Shown: in pieces, positions 46,566-57,689 of the stretch
Layout: every line of letters starts with the position of its first letter
How positions within the stretch are numbered: position 1 is the stretch's first letter
Assembly (NCBI GenBank): GCA_030674155.1
Contig: CM060335.1
Coordinates: 46,703,733-46,767,732, forward strand
Direction of reading: 5' to 3'
DNA: 64,000 bases
Source: Stramonita haemastoma
Taxonomy: Eukaryota > Mollusca > Gastropoda > Neogastropoda > Muricidae
Notes under the pieces: generated by a model
Database searches by the model: none
Seen by the model: only the letters and a program-made list of their open reading frames with translations
What the model was told of the DNA's origin: nothing
Translations under genes and position numbers: made by a program

Positions 46566-47629
46566 TAAAAGTATTGATTTCACTCATAACATATTTTTCC
46601 CTTTTTAAAAAGATGACTCACTTTTTTCCTTCTTGAGTGTTCAGGCAGCAACTACTATTGTCTGTCATATGGGCGAAAATACGTTTCATTGCCGTTAAGG
46701 GTAGACACAGATCCAAAAGTGGAAACAGGTTTTTTCAAATTAGGTTTTTTTGGAATAAAAAATTGCTGAATACATTTATGGAACTCTCCCTGTGTCATTT
46801 TAAACAATTCAGGTTGTAAAAAATGTCTGTAGAAACATGTTACTTCAACTTGTTATAGATAAAAAGGTTTTGGAGTTTGAAACATTCAGTTTTGGTGGCC
46901 ATATTGGATTGTTTCCATGGCAACAGTGCAGAAAACTGAGTAATTCTTATATTTTTATGCTTTACAAGTGATGTCCTTTCAATATATGGCATAACTTTTA
47001 ACATGGGTTTGTAAACAACGTTTCATCAGTTTCGACCCCCATGTCCCACCTCAAGCACCTGACAAGTTTGGCCAGCACATCCGACTTTGGCATGAGAAAA
47101 AAATTGTTATTTCTTAGTATTTATTATATAAAAAAAGGCATTAGAATGGACCAAGGAGGCAGAAAAAATATAAGAGGGAGGTGACGGGGAAAGAAGAAAC
47201 GAGGCAAAATCAAAGAAAAGGGTAGACAAGATGGAATTTGTTGCACAGAATTTCCAGAAGGTGGCGATGTTGTTTATACTAACAGGCCACCAGCATCACC
47301 CTGGGAATTCTTCAGTTTTACCAAGGAACTTTCACTATGCTTTTTGTCACACATGCCTAATGTGACATGATAAACCCTTGTTGACCAATATATATCCCCT
47401 AGTGCTGGACACGCTTTCGGTGCATGCTGAGATTATTTGGTCTTTCTGCAGCCTATCCAAAATTGACCTGGCATCCAGGATTCTTAGGGTATATACTTTA
47501 CCCCCATAAATGCAAACATGAATTATTTTTTTTTCATTTTGAGATTGTTGGGTGGTTCCTCTTTCATGGCTTCAAATTGGACGTAGTCTTTGATCCACTA
47601 ATAGCCCTGCAGATATGTGAAACAATTGT
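46566..47629. other. Unassigned stretch containing repeat R3
   Basis: No gene or long frame. It contains R3 at 47080-47300. Phrases such as GGTGGCCATATTGGATTG echo the inverted repeats at 47.7 and 51.1 kb, so part of this DNA may belong to the same or a related element. Confidence 0.45.
47080..47300 (+). repeat. Dispersed repeat R3, copy 2
   Basis: Inverted relative to 27450-27700; shared blocks include CCGACTTTGGCATGAGAAA. About 220 bp. Confidence 0.65.
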
Positions 47630-47989
47630 GGGTTTTGTGGTAAAACACCAACATTTGCACAAATTAGGTTAAGGACATACTAAATAAATTCAGATATAGT
47701 GCCAAGCTGAATTTTTCCCCAGAAGACCATAAATCTTAAAAATCCAAGATGGCCACCATCTGAAATGAAATACCTATAAATTGTCATAACTTTGTAAATA
47801 GTTGACACAAGAACATAAATAAGCAGTCTTTTTGTATGTTTTGAGGCATGCAGATTTTAATGGAACCATTGTTTAGTTGATAAAATGCATGTAAAGCAGC
47901 ATACTGGCCAAATTTATTTTACAAAACTCATGTTGTTTGTGGACCCCGAGGGCAGCCCCAGATCCCCACCTGTAACTTTATTGCTCACT

Positions 47990-50760
47990 CCACTTAGCTT
48001 TGGTGGAGCTCATGGGGCACATAGGGGACAGAAAGATGAATGCAAAAGACACCGCTTTTGTCTTCAAGGTGGAAGATCTTGTGAAGCTTTACAGGGACTG
48101 ACTGGTAGAGTTGGAAGTCGAGATAACTGGACGTATTCATTCCACCAACTCTAGTTCTATCAGGTATGATCAAAGATTGTTTACAATTTGATGGTACTTC
48201 ATTCCCACAGGGTTGCCAAAAAGAATCTGTGCCCAAGTCACTTGTTGCACTGGTTAGCATAATCTTGGATGGACCGAATATTACGAAAAGAGAGTGATGA
48301 ATCCAGACAAGCAGCATTGAGTATTGCTCAATCACTGCAGTACAATAGCTCTGTGAGAAGACAGAGAGGGTCCACTGGTATACACCATAGCAAAAGCAGG
48401 GAGACTCCTTTACCAATATATCTGGGTATGATGATACATGGACATACACATAAGCGAAAATGTGTAGACACCTTGTTCCACTTGGGCTCATCAATTTCTT
48501 ATGACAGAGTTCTTGACATATCCATGGACATGGCCATTTCAGCAACCCAGCAGTAAGAATCCAAAGTGGTTGTCTGCCCCCTTAACCTGTGAACAAATGT
48601 GTTCCCCACAGCTGCTATTGATAATCTAGACCACAACCCAAGCTCAACAACTGCTCACGGTGCCTTTCACGGCAAAGGCATTTTGCTCTTCCAAAACAGG
48701 GAAACAGAATCCGATTGAATCATGCATCACAAGTCAGAAATGCAACCAGATCTACATCTTCCTAGCAAACAGGCACCACCACTTCCTGAATCATATGCAA
48801 TGCTGACCCCAGTGACGGCAAAGAAAGATCCGATTATCCCTTCCGTTCAGGGTACACTGACCAGTGACTGTTAACTTGTTGACACTGCCTTGGACGATGA
48901 GAAAAAGGGGCAAAACAATACACTAAGTGAAGGGGTCCAGAGTGTTGATTCAATCTGTTGGGAGGCATTCCATTCTAATAAGCAGCAATCACGTGACTTT
49001 AAGGTCACTATCGGATGTCTTCTGCCACTGTTCCCAAATGACTCAAAGTTTGTGGCAATGATTCGCCATGCGATGGATGTCATACAACAAGCTGTACACT
49101 TTCTGAATCCTGGACAGGTGCCTGTGTTGACAGTAGATCAACCATTGTTTGCAATTGCTAAACAGATTCAATGGTGCTGGCCAAATGAGTATGGGGAAGA
49201 GAAGTTTGTCAATCTACTAGGTGGCTGACATATCGGAATGGCGTCCTTTGCCACTCTTAGAGATTTGCTCCATGGCAGTGGATGGACGCATGCTTTGGCC
49301 CAAGCATATATTGCTACACCTGGAACAGCTGATTCATTCCTGACAGCAGCCTATGTCACAGGACAAAACATGCACACCCAAGTTACAGCTAGTGCATTAG
49401 CAATACTGTTGCACAAAGCTTACTTTATCTATTTATTTTATTTATTTTATTATTTATTTATTTATTTTATTATTCTTTTATATTGAGGATAACAGAATAA
49501 GCAATCGTGCTTTTTTTCATCCGGTCCCCGTGTGTATGCAGTTTTGTAAATATTGTCATCTGTTCCCACCGGCACACGATGGCCTACTCTTGCAAAAAGC
49601 GGAACAGGATTTAACGTGTGCGCAAGATGTTCTGCGTGCGTTTGCACACGGGGCCTTGGTTTAAAGTCTCATCTGAAGGACTTTTGGGGAGAGTGGAGTC
49701 AGCACTTATGTTAACTCCAGGAAGAAAATTTCCTTGACCGGACTCAAACCCGGGTCTTCAAATTGCCACCACAATGTTCTGACCACTAGGCTATCCGCTT
49801 ACGATGCATACAGCTGTGAAGAGAGTATACCAGCAACATGTGGTCAGAATGTACTGTGTTCTCACATTCACCAGGACATTTCATCTCTTGCACCATGTAC
49901 ACATGAAGAGGCAGACACCGGAATGCTTCTTCATGCAGTCAATTCAGCAAACAAAGGGTATTGAAAAATTAAGCTACATACAGTGGGCACAGATGTTCTC
50001 ATTCTGGAAGTTTCGGCTGTTGTATGCCTTGAAGACACTGAAATTTGGGTTGCCTTTAGTACTGGCAAACACCTCAGGTATACACCTGCACATGACATTT
50101 GCCAAAGAACTTGGTAGTGAAAAAGCATGTGCACTTCCCATGTTCCATTCCTTTATGGGTTGTGACACTGTGTTGTCATTTGCTGGCAAAGGGGAAAAGA
50201 CTGCATTCGACACATGGAAGTCTTTTGATGAGGTCACATCTGTATTTTCTGCCTTGTTTGTGGCTCCATTGGCATTAAATGAGGACTGTATATCTATGTT
50301 GGAGAACTATGTTGTACCTCTGTATGACTGCACTTGCACAGAAACTATCATGAACTCAGCCAGGAAACACATCCTTCACTACCAAAGGTAGATCCATCGA
50401 CAACATACCACCAACAGGAGTCGCCCTGCTACAGCACACAAACTGGGCAATATGCCAAGGTGGACATGTGTGGGGACAGGCACTGGTCTGTTCTCCAGTT
50501 CTTCCGTCTCCAGAGATGTATGGTTGGCGAAAGAGTGCAACACAAGGCTGACAGCCATTCTGGGCAATGTTGCCAGAAGTGGTGGTGTCATGTTCTGAAT
50601 TGCTGCGATGTGGGTGCAAGAAAGGGTGTAGAGGGTTATGCACGTGTATCAGGGCTGCTGTTAAATGTACGTCACTCTGTCAGTGCAGTGGGAACTGTGA
50701 CACAATGATTGTGACTAGGGATGATGAGAACCCACATCTGCATTCTACATTCTGGACATA
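47990..50760 (+). pseudogene. Large single-exon gene of an uncharacterised multicopy family, frameshifted
   Basis: Read across frames: VFKVEDLVKLYRD (48055-48100), SRQAALSIAQSLQYNS, RETPLPIYLGMMIHGHTHKR (48400-48455), SISYDRVLDIS, DNLDHNPSSTTAHGAFHGKG (48618-48680), VDQPLFAIAKQIQWCWP (49132-49185), GSGWTHALAQAYIATPGTAD (49275-49335), HEEADTGMLLHA (49900), GTDVLILE, FHSFMGCDTVLSFAGKGEKT (50142-50203), and a C-terminal Cys cluster GCGCKKGCRGLCTCI then CTSLCQCSGNC (50600-50700), similar in spacing to CXC/tesmin-type domains. From memory this family is abundant and unannotated in corals and molluscs. HEEAD...(D)TDV looks like a PIN-type nuclease acidic motif; here its first Asp is Gly. Stops (TAA 48553, TGA near 48600, TGA 49226), frameshifts and a SINE at 49424 make it inactive. 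Confidence 0.65.
49424..49796 (-). mobile_element. SINE family A copy inserted in the uncharacterised gene
   Basis: TTTA-rich tail at left, SINE A body, and tRNA-like head ending CACTAGGCTATCC at right. The 6 bp GCTTAC is present at 49418-49423 and 49797-49802. Removing the insert joins the reading frame HKAY to DAYSCEES without a shift, so the SINE clearly landed in coding sequence. Confidence 0.85.
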
Positions 50761-51009
50761 GTGACTGCTCATGCTGCCACAAGCGGTGGCATCATGTTCT
50801 GAATTGCTGTGATGTGAGTGCAAGAAAGGGTGTAGGGGAGTATGCAAAGATGCCATAAATGTACATCATTCTGTCATTGCAATGAGAACTGTGACCACAA
50901 TGACTGACTATGAAATTTTATGATGGTCCACATCTACATTCTAGATATAGTGACTGCTCATGGATATTCACAAATCGGATCTTGTCCATCTTAAAAATGG
51001 ACATAAAAC
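50761..51009. other. Spacer with a partial duplicate of the gene's 3' end
   Basis: 50775-50880 repeats the preceding ~100 bp in diverged form (AAGCGGTGGCATCATGTTCTG, GAATTGCTGTGATGTGAGTGC, AAGAAAGGGTGTAG), i.e. a tandem partial duplication of the Cys-cluster region. Confidence 0.7.
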
Positions 51010-51379
51010 TGGCCAATATGTGGCTTTATATGAATTATATCAAATGAATAACATTTCCATTAGATTTCTCATGTTTAAAAACATACCAAAAGACTCCTCA
51101 TCCATGTTCTTGTCTCAACTGTCTACAAAGATATAACAATTTACAGATATTTCATTGCGGATGGTGGCCATCTTGGATTTTTGCAGTTTACAGGCATAAA
51201 GGTAAAAATCCAGCTTGGCTCTATATCTAAACTTTTTTAGAATGTCCTTAACATCATTTGTGCAAATTTTGGTGCTTTTACCACAAAACCTACAATCGGT
51301 CTGTATACATGCACAAAACGGCCTTGCTATAAGTTTAGTTTCTTTTGCATTTGTATGGAGTTGGAACCAAATTCTTTGG

Positions 51380-51860
51380 GTTGACTTCATCTCCTGTTTT
51401 GTGTATTTGTAATGGGTTGGTACCAAATTCTTTGGATTGATTTCATCTCCTTTCTACTGCGGTAATGACCTGGATCCAGGCCTCATGTTTGATTTCATCT
51501 CATTATTTATATCTGTAATGAGGTAGTGCCAATCTTCAGGTTTGATTTGATCTCTGTTTCTATATCTATAGTGAAGTAGTGCCAATCTTCAGAGTTGATT
51601 TGTTCTCAGTTCTCTATCTATAATGAGCCAGTGCCAATCTTCAGGGTTGATTTGATCTCTGTTTCTATATCTAAAATCAGCTGGATCCAGTCTCCACGTT
51701 TGATTTTATCTCAGTATCTCTAACTATAGTGAGGTAGTGCCAATCTTCAGGGTTGATTTGTTCTCTGTTTCTCTGTCTATAATGAGCTAGTGCCAATCTT
51801 CAGGGTTGATTTGATCTCTGTTTGTTTATCTATAATGAGCTAGTGCCAAAGTATTCAGAT
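51380..51860 (+). repeat. ~60 bp minisatellite array, part 1
   Basis: Units with core TCTCTGTTTCTATATCTATAATGAGC and TAGTGCCAATCTTCAGGGTTGA, about 8 copies. The same unit continues at 54536-55665, so the two blocks were once continuous. Confidence 0.9.
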
Positions 51861-52195
51861 TTGTGACGCTCCACCACGAAATGAGTCGCTTAGCACGTTA
51901 CCCAATTTTGTTCTAGGAGCCATTAAAGGCAGGTGGGGGTCAAGTTGTCAATTTTGAGATTTTGATTGACTATTAAACTATATCCGTTATTCTATCTCGT
52001 TAAAAATATCAATGCATAATTTTTATTTCTTTTACTTATAAGTGTATTTTGAAAATACCCAAGCCCTCATTCTGACAACCTGTTACGAAAACAAACTTGC
52101 CCATTTCTCATTTTGTCACATCCTGCAGTCTACCATTTCAATTTGTAATAACTTTGCACAGAATTGTCCTGTTTTCAATCTGTGTTTTTTGTATT
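51861..52195. other. Unassigned flank of LTR-like copy 4
   Basis: Starts TTTGTGACGCTCCACCACG inside the minisatellite. No gene. Probably part of an insertion that also brought 52196-53785 into the array. Confidence 0.45.
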
Positions 52196-53693
52196 TGTAA
52201 AGGGTCCTACACGGAATTATCTAAGTTGCCACTCTAATTCCCGTTCCGCCTAATTCGGTACCGGAAATCTTAGAGTCCTAGAATAGCTCCTAGTTTCTTT
52301 AGTTACCCTAAAGAAGAGTAGGGCTCAGCTACTTATGGGCCGGGAGTGATAGAGGGGGGATAGGAAAGAGGATAGTAGAAAAATAGAGAAAAAGAAATAT
52401 AGAAGAGGAGGGAAGTAGGTGAAGTGAAATTAATTAACCTCAACTCACTCAGCAGCCACACTGAATACACTGAACGTGACAAATAACACCATTCATTCAA
52501 TGTGACTCCAGGCCGAGCAAGTTGGGTTTACCACATATATTCCACAACACAACCTACAACACTACCACATCAACATTACAATTTACCAATTGTACTGCAA
52601 GTACAATTAAGAAAAAACAATATAATATGTCCAGTATCAAACCAAATCGAACAAGATCAATCTCTGTTTAGAACCATTAATAAAAACAACGGTATGGTTG
52701 GAGATTTAACGATGGGGCAAAGCAGGTGTGACAGGGGAAAATGATGTTCTTGTAATAAAAGAACATACAATGTAAAAAACATCACCACAAAACCAATCCT
52801 ACCGCATATTTCAAATGCTCACACATCCACCATCAATCACTGAGCTAGTTTACAACACTAAGCTCAGTTACCAAAATGCACTCTCACCCTATTCAGTTTG
52901 CGATTCTCATGAGAATAAAACATTCTCAAAACAATCTAACATAACCTCTAAAATTATCTCATAATTTTAGTAGTAGTCTCACACATGTTTCATTTACTTT
53001 AAAACAGATGGTGGTCCATCCTATGAAACTGTGCCAACATTAATAATAAAAAAAAAAAGGACTATTTATTTTAAATAAATATCCCCAATGACATTTCAAT
53101 GCCATTGTACCTGTTTGGAATTACTAAATGATCTATCACAAACAGGCCACAATTCTTAGTGATAAAATCATTACAAAAATCAAGTAGGCCTTCACACCCA
53201 TATATCTGTAGTGTAAAGCCACACTAGAATACTTCCAGCATTTTAATAGCTGAACAATATTCTACCAAAAATTAAACTTGCAACAAAGACCATGACAGTG
53301 CCAAAATTTACCCCACGCTTTCTTTGTTCAAAGCAATCACTTACGTTCACTGTTAATTCACAGTTGAAAGCCTGTGAAATTAAATCAAACATATAGATTT
53401 CCTGAACCTTCCAAAACTATTCTGAATTAAGCTGAAATTGGCTTAAACAGATAGTTTGATCAAAGACAAAGTTTACAAAATGAAACCAAACCTTAATGGG
53501 GAACATCTAGGCTCAGCAAGTCTCTGTCACACGTCCCTTCCCTCACTAGGCCTAGGCAGGAAGTGAGATATAAATAGGAAGATGCCAAGAGACATGCCTT
53601 TAAGGGGCGATCACTCAACTCTACAAGGGAGTTACTGAACTTAACGCTTAGTAACACACCAAACAAAAATACGTTTTTGTGAGGGGGGTTACA
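52196..53693 (+). mobile_element. LTR-like repeat, copy 4
   Basis: TGTAAAGGGTCCTACACGG to GAGGGGGGTTACA, 1498 bp. No duplication directly at the ends (TATT left, CACA right); TATT does recur 4 bp beyond the right end at 53698-53701. It shares the internal blocks of copies 2, 3 and 5. Confidence 0.8.
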
Positions 53694-53815
53694 CACATAT
53701 TGAATAGCCTTTTTATTGCAGATTAATAATTTGTCAATAACCCAAAACTGACCTCTGGTGCAATGCGACTCCTTATGTGGTGGAGCATCACATTTGATAT
53801 CATCTTAATTTCTAT

Positions 53816-54535
53816 TTGTTGTTGTTGTTGTTGTTTTTGTTTTGCTGGCTCATCTTCCGCTACGTCCCCGGCCTGCTGTTGCCACGCCACTCATTTCAAT
53901 CTCCCACCACAGCTATACCCAGATTTCTTATGTCTCATCCTCAGGGTTGGGAGTCCTCTGGGAGTCCATCAATATCAGGCTACCATGGGGCTGTCAGCCA
54001 GAGGGGCCCTACACTGATGCTGGGTCACTATAGTGGTGTTCAGTGGTGCCTGTTCTGAGCTAACATACACAAGACACCACCTACTAAGCCCCCTACTAAC
54101 GAGAGTATTAGCTCTGTCACGTATCCAGACTGAGTCACCCACCTGAGGTGGTGGCCACCATCACGTCCCTCCAACGACCGTCCCCCGCGAACCTCCAACC
54201 CCAAAGGCCTTGATACAAACTCACCACAGGCACAGAAGTGTATGGGTAAACCGAATCTGAGGTCACCATGAAACCAGAGCAACAGAGGCCACGGAATCAG
54301 AGGCATTTTTTTAATTTTTGCATGATGATCAATGGTAATGAGGGTGACGTAATGATGGTGCTGTGGAAGTGCATCCCTTTGAGACTGCTTGACAGGGTTG
54401 TACTCTACGCTTAGTTAGTTAGTAGGAGCCAGCTGGAGTCCGAAAAATCTCTATGACTTTTATGGGAATCAAACCTGCAAGCTTCCAGTCTGAAATTCAA
54501 GGTACTAACCACTGCACTATGGCGGCTGGTTCTTT
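53816..54535 (-). mobile_element. SINE family D, 720 bp, with (CAA)n tail
   Basis: Reverse complement begins with a tRNA-like head, CATAGTGCAGTGGTTAGTACC (A-box TAGTGCAGTGG) and GCAGGTTTGATTCCC (B-box-like), continues through a long GC-richer body (GGTGGCCACCACCTCAGGTG) and ends in (CAA)n at 53816-53835. The 8 bp ATTTCTAT is duplicated at 53808-53815 and 54536-54543. At 720 bp it is long for a SINE. No open frame. Inserted in the 60 bp minisatellite. Confidence 0.8.
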
Positions 54536-55665
54536 ATTTCTATATCTGTAATGAGCTGGTGCTAAAGTATTCAGGGTTGTTTTAATTTCTTTTTCTATAT
54601 CAGTAATAAGCTTGTGCCCAAGTATTTAGGGTTGATTTCATCTCTGTCTCTACATCTGCACTGAGCTGGTGCCCAAGTATTCATGGCTGATTTAATCTAT
54701 GTTCCTATATCTGTAATAAGCTGGTGCCAAAGTTTTCGGGAGGATTTCATCTCTGTTTCTGTATCTGTAATGGAATGGTGCCAAATTATTCAGGGCTGAT
54801 TTAATCTCTGTCTCTATATCTGTACTGAGATGATGCTAAAGTGTTAAGGGTTGATTTCATCTCTGTTTCTGTATCTGTTATGAAATGGTGCCAGTTGTAA
54901 GTTTTCGTTTCATTTCTGTTTCTATATTAGTAATGAGCTTGTGCCGGGGTATTCAAGGCTGATTTCATCTATTTTTTTAATATCTGTAATGAGAGGGTGC
55001 CAAAATATTCAGGGTTGATGTCATCTCTGTTTTTATATCTGTAATGAGATGATGCCAAAATATTCAGGGTTGGTGTCATCTCTGTTTTTATATCTGTAAT
55101 GAGATGATGCCAAAATATTCAGGGTTGATGTCATCTCTGTTTCTATATTAGTAATGAGCTAGTGACAAGGTATTCAGGGCTGATTTCATCTCTGCTTTTC
55201 AATATCTGTAATATGAGAGGTGCCAGAGTATTCAGGTGTTTTACTTTTATCTACTGAGTGTGCAAGTTCAGGGTTGATTTTATCTCTGTTTTTATATCTG
55301 TACTGAGCTGGTGCTAAAGTATTCAGGGTTGATGTTATCTCTGTTTCTATATCTGTACTGAGCTGGTGCTAAAGTATTCAGGGTTGGTGTTATCTCTGTT
55401 TTTATATCTGTACTGAGCTGGTGCTAAAGTATTCAGGGTTGGTGTCATCTCTGTTTTTATATCTGTACTGAGCTGGTGCTAAAGTATTCAAGGTTGATTT
55501 TTTCTCTGTTTTTATATCTGTACTGAGCTGGTGCTAAAGTATTCAGGGTTGATGTTATCTCTGTTTCTATATCTGTACTGAGCTGGTGCTAAAGTATTCA
55601 GGGTTGATGTTATCTCTATCTGTAATAGGCTGGTGCCAAAGTATTCAGGTTTGATTTCAAAGCGA
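54536..55665 (+). repeat. ~60 bp minisatellite array, part 2
   Basis: About 19 units of TATATCTGTAATGAGCTGGTG plus CCAAAGTATTCAGGGTTGAT and TTCATCTCTGTTTC. Adjacent units from 55260 on are more alike than distant ones, as expected for local unequal exchange. Confidence 0.92.
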
Positions 55666-55719
55666 GTTTGTTGCTATTTTTTCATCACAATAACATGGAG
55701 ATGGATGTCTGATAAAAGT

Positions 55720-55850
55720 AAAGGTGTTCCTATCACCTATGTGTTTGTAGAAAGCAAGATGTCAGAGATCTTAACTTCTCCAGGGCCAAGCATTTTGAGA
55801 GAAGTGCCCATCTCCTCTTGTCACGAATCGACCCTGGTTTGAATCCTCAC
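55720..55850 (-). mobile_element. SINE family B fragment
   Basis: Shares GATGTCAGAGATCTTAACTTC and AGAGAAGTGCCCATCTCCTC with the SINE B copy at 44660. It is followed by CACGAATCGACCCTGGTTTG. Confidence 0.6.
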
Positions 55851-57094
55851 ACTCCTTCACCACCCACTTACACCTCTCCTGACCACCAGGGTGAAGGGCT
55901 AGCGCCCTGGAGGAGGGAGAGGTGTGGTTTCAAGGGGACTGACGGGAGGTCCTTTACCTCCACACCACTTTTCTTTTCTACCCTCCCCACTTAAGTTTTT
56001 TTTTTTGTGATCCCTACACCTGAGCGCAGGCTATCGTGCGCTTGGGGATTTATATGTATGTCCTACATGTGTTGCGATGGGTTAAGCTCCGCTGAGTGAC
56101 CGCGTACGAGGCGCCCGTGCGTGGCGGAGTTTCCGCCGAAACCAGGGTGGCAGCTCACCTGAGTTCAGGTAATGGCAGTAATTTATCAACTGTCATGATA
56201 CCACCACGACACTTTGAGCTCGGTAGCCAAAGTGGAGAGAACTCCTAGCCGACGCAAGAGGAGTGGTGCCACGATCGGCACACGATGAGAAGGACCACAC
56301 AAGCTGTCTGAGGTAGGTAGCGTGTGGGCAGAAATTGAACTTATTTTAATTGGTTTAGACACTCAGAAGTGTCCAACATTTTTTTGGGTGCATGCAACTT
56401 GTTTGCAATTATTTACTCACTCCGCGAACTGAAGTGGGTGGGTGTTGCACCTGGGTTTCGAACCCACGACTTCACCACTTTATATTTTGTTCCAATCGTT
56501 TTTGCTCTCGAACTATGCCTTGGTGGGGGAAGAGAGAAGGTACGTTTTTCCCAGCATTCAGATTCCTTTTGTTTCCAAGACTTGTTTTCAGCGCTCAATT
56601 CTTTTGTTTCCTTTTTGTAGTTTTGGGGTTTTCGGGCGGTCGCGGTGGATTGAAAATGGAGGGGGCTGTAGGTTCACCGGCGTCGTCTGATTTCGAGTAC
56701 TATCCCCAGTAATCCGTCCTGTTCCTCTGACTGTAGGAATATATGTGGGCAGTCAGAGGTTATGTAGTGTTTATGTGTATGTCTGCGTGACAGCTTATTT
56801 GAAGTAATTGACAGTGGTAACCTCATAGAGGAGTTTATGATGGAAATTTTATAAATTGTTAAAGTGGGGGAAAGCACGGATTGGAGAGAGGGGTTGACAC
56901 ACGTATTGTGCCAAGATATTTATTCCTGGTCACAGCTTTGTGTGTTGGGCAGGCGGGACTGGATGTTGGTTTAGGACAGGCCTCAGGTCTGGACATTGTG
57001 TCGGGCAAACCCCCGCGCCCGGCGTTCCAGCAGTCCTTCCCCAGGCCATCTCCGAGGGGAGATGACGAGAGGAGCAGGGACCTCCTTCTACAGC

Positions 57095-57126
<32 letters not shown>

Positions 57127-57257
57127 GCATGCTAGCTTAGAATTGTTAAATTTGTATGAAAGTGGAATAAAGCGTCGTGTTTGTAATGTTTTGCCTTTTG
57201 AGTTGTATTTTGGAAGATTGCTGATTGCCACCCCTTTTCTGGATGAATTAAAACGCG
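55851..57257. other. Unassigned, partly GC-rich region
   Basis: 55860-56340 is GC-richer (GAGGCGCCCGTGCGTGGCGG) and may be a retrotransposon 5' UTR. 56440-56480 contains a self-complementary TGGGTTTCGAACCCACGAC, like a B-box remnant. 56642-56712 reads GGLKMEGAVGSPASSDFEYY in an open frame of 106 codons without recognised domains. A 26 bp G run lies at 57098-57123. No gene can be supported. Confidence 0.4.
57098..57123. repeat. 26 bp poly-G run
   Basis: Uninterrupted G homopolymer. Length may be inaccurate, as with any long homopolymer in sequencing. Confidence 0.9.
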
Positions 57258-57527
57258 CTAGTCACAACAAAAATCTAAGCTCATCCTTTTTGGACGTTGT
57301 GGAACTCGTTGGGGTTTTTGTGTTGGGACACCTCTCCTTCACTGCTCTACCTCCCCTGACCCTAAAGAGGGCATGTACCCATTTACAGCTGGGTGAACTG
57401 GGGGACTTTTCTGTAGCCAAGGCGTGCAAATGGTCACCCATCCACTTGGTAACCACGCTAACTTCTGCTTACCTTAGCTTGGGGAAGGCAAGTGCTCTGA
57501 CCACTGAGCTGTTCTGTACTCTTGATG
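57258..57527 (-). mobile_element. SINE family B copy
   Basis: The tRNA-like head at right reads, in reverse complement, AGCTCAGTGGTCAGAGCACTT. The body contains GTACCCATTTACAGCTGGG and GGTGAACTGGGGGACT, as in 44660-44968. Confidence 0.7.
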
Positions 57528-57689
57528 TCTGATAGTGAAACTAAATTATCAGAGTTGAACCACCACGTAAAAAAACAATACGGTGCTATATTTGGTGGGA
57601 GGATGGTTATTAGAACCTTGAGCTATGAATAAAAACTGCTGTACAATCATATATCTTTCTACTTGTCTCATACCTGAATAAACTAGTGA

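Larger units (their letters stand above)
47630..51290 (+). mobile_element. Candidate mobile element: inverted repeats around a decayed gene of an uncharacterised invertebrate family
   Basis: Left arm 47630-47900 and right arm 51010-51290 are inverted copies (about 70% by eye). Shared phrases: GGTTTTGTGGTAAAA, TTTGCACAAAT, GTTAAGGACAT, GCCAAGCTG, AATCCAAGATGGCCACCAT, ACAAGAACAT. Between them lies one ~2.7 kb coding region (47990-50760). The arrangement resembles a transposon with long inverted ends, but I could not define exact termini or a target duplication. It is also possible that the arms are 3'/5' flanks of two opposed repeats. Confidence 0.5.

Noticed and set aside
47994..48545. 183-codon frame on the - strand
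   Set aside because: Antisense to the + strand uncharacterised gene, whose motifs lie on the + strand here.
52196..53701. A 4 bp duplication TATT for LTR-like copy 4
   Set aside because: TATT on the right lies 4 bp beyond the conserved GTTACA end; with only four bases this may be chance.
56440..56490. tRNA-like B box TGGGTTTCGAACCCACG
   Set aside because: Only a short palindromic B-box-like phrase; no A box or body identified, so no SINE or tRNA call.
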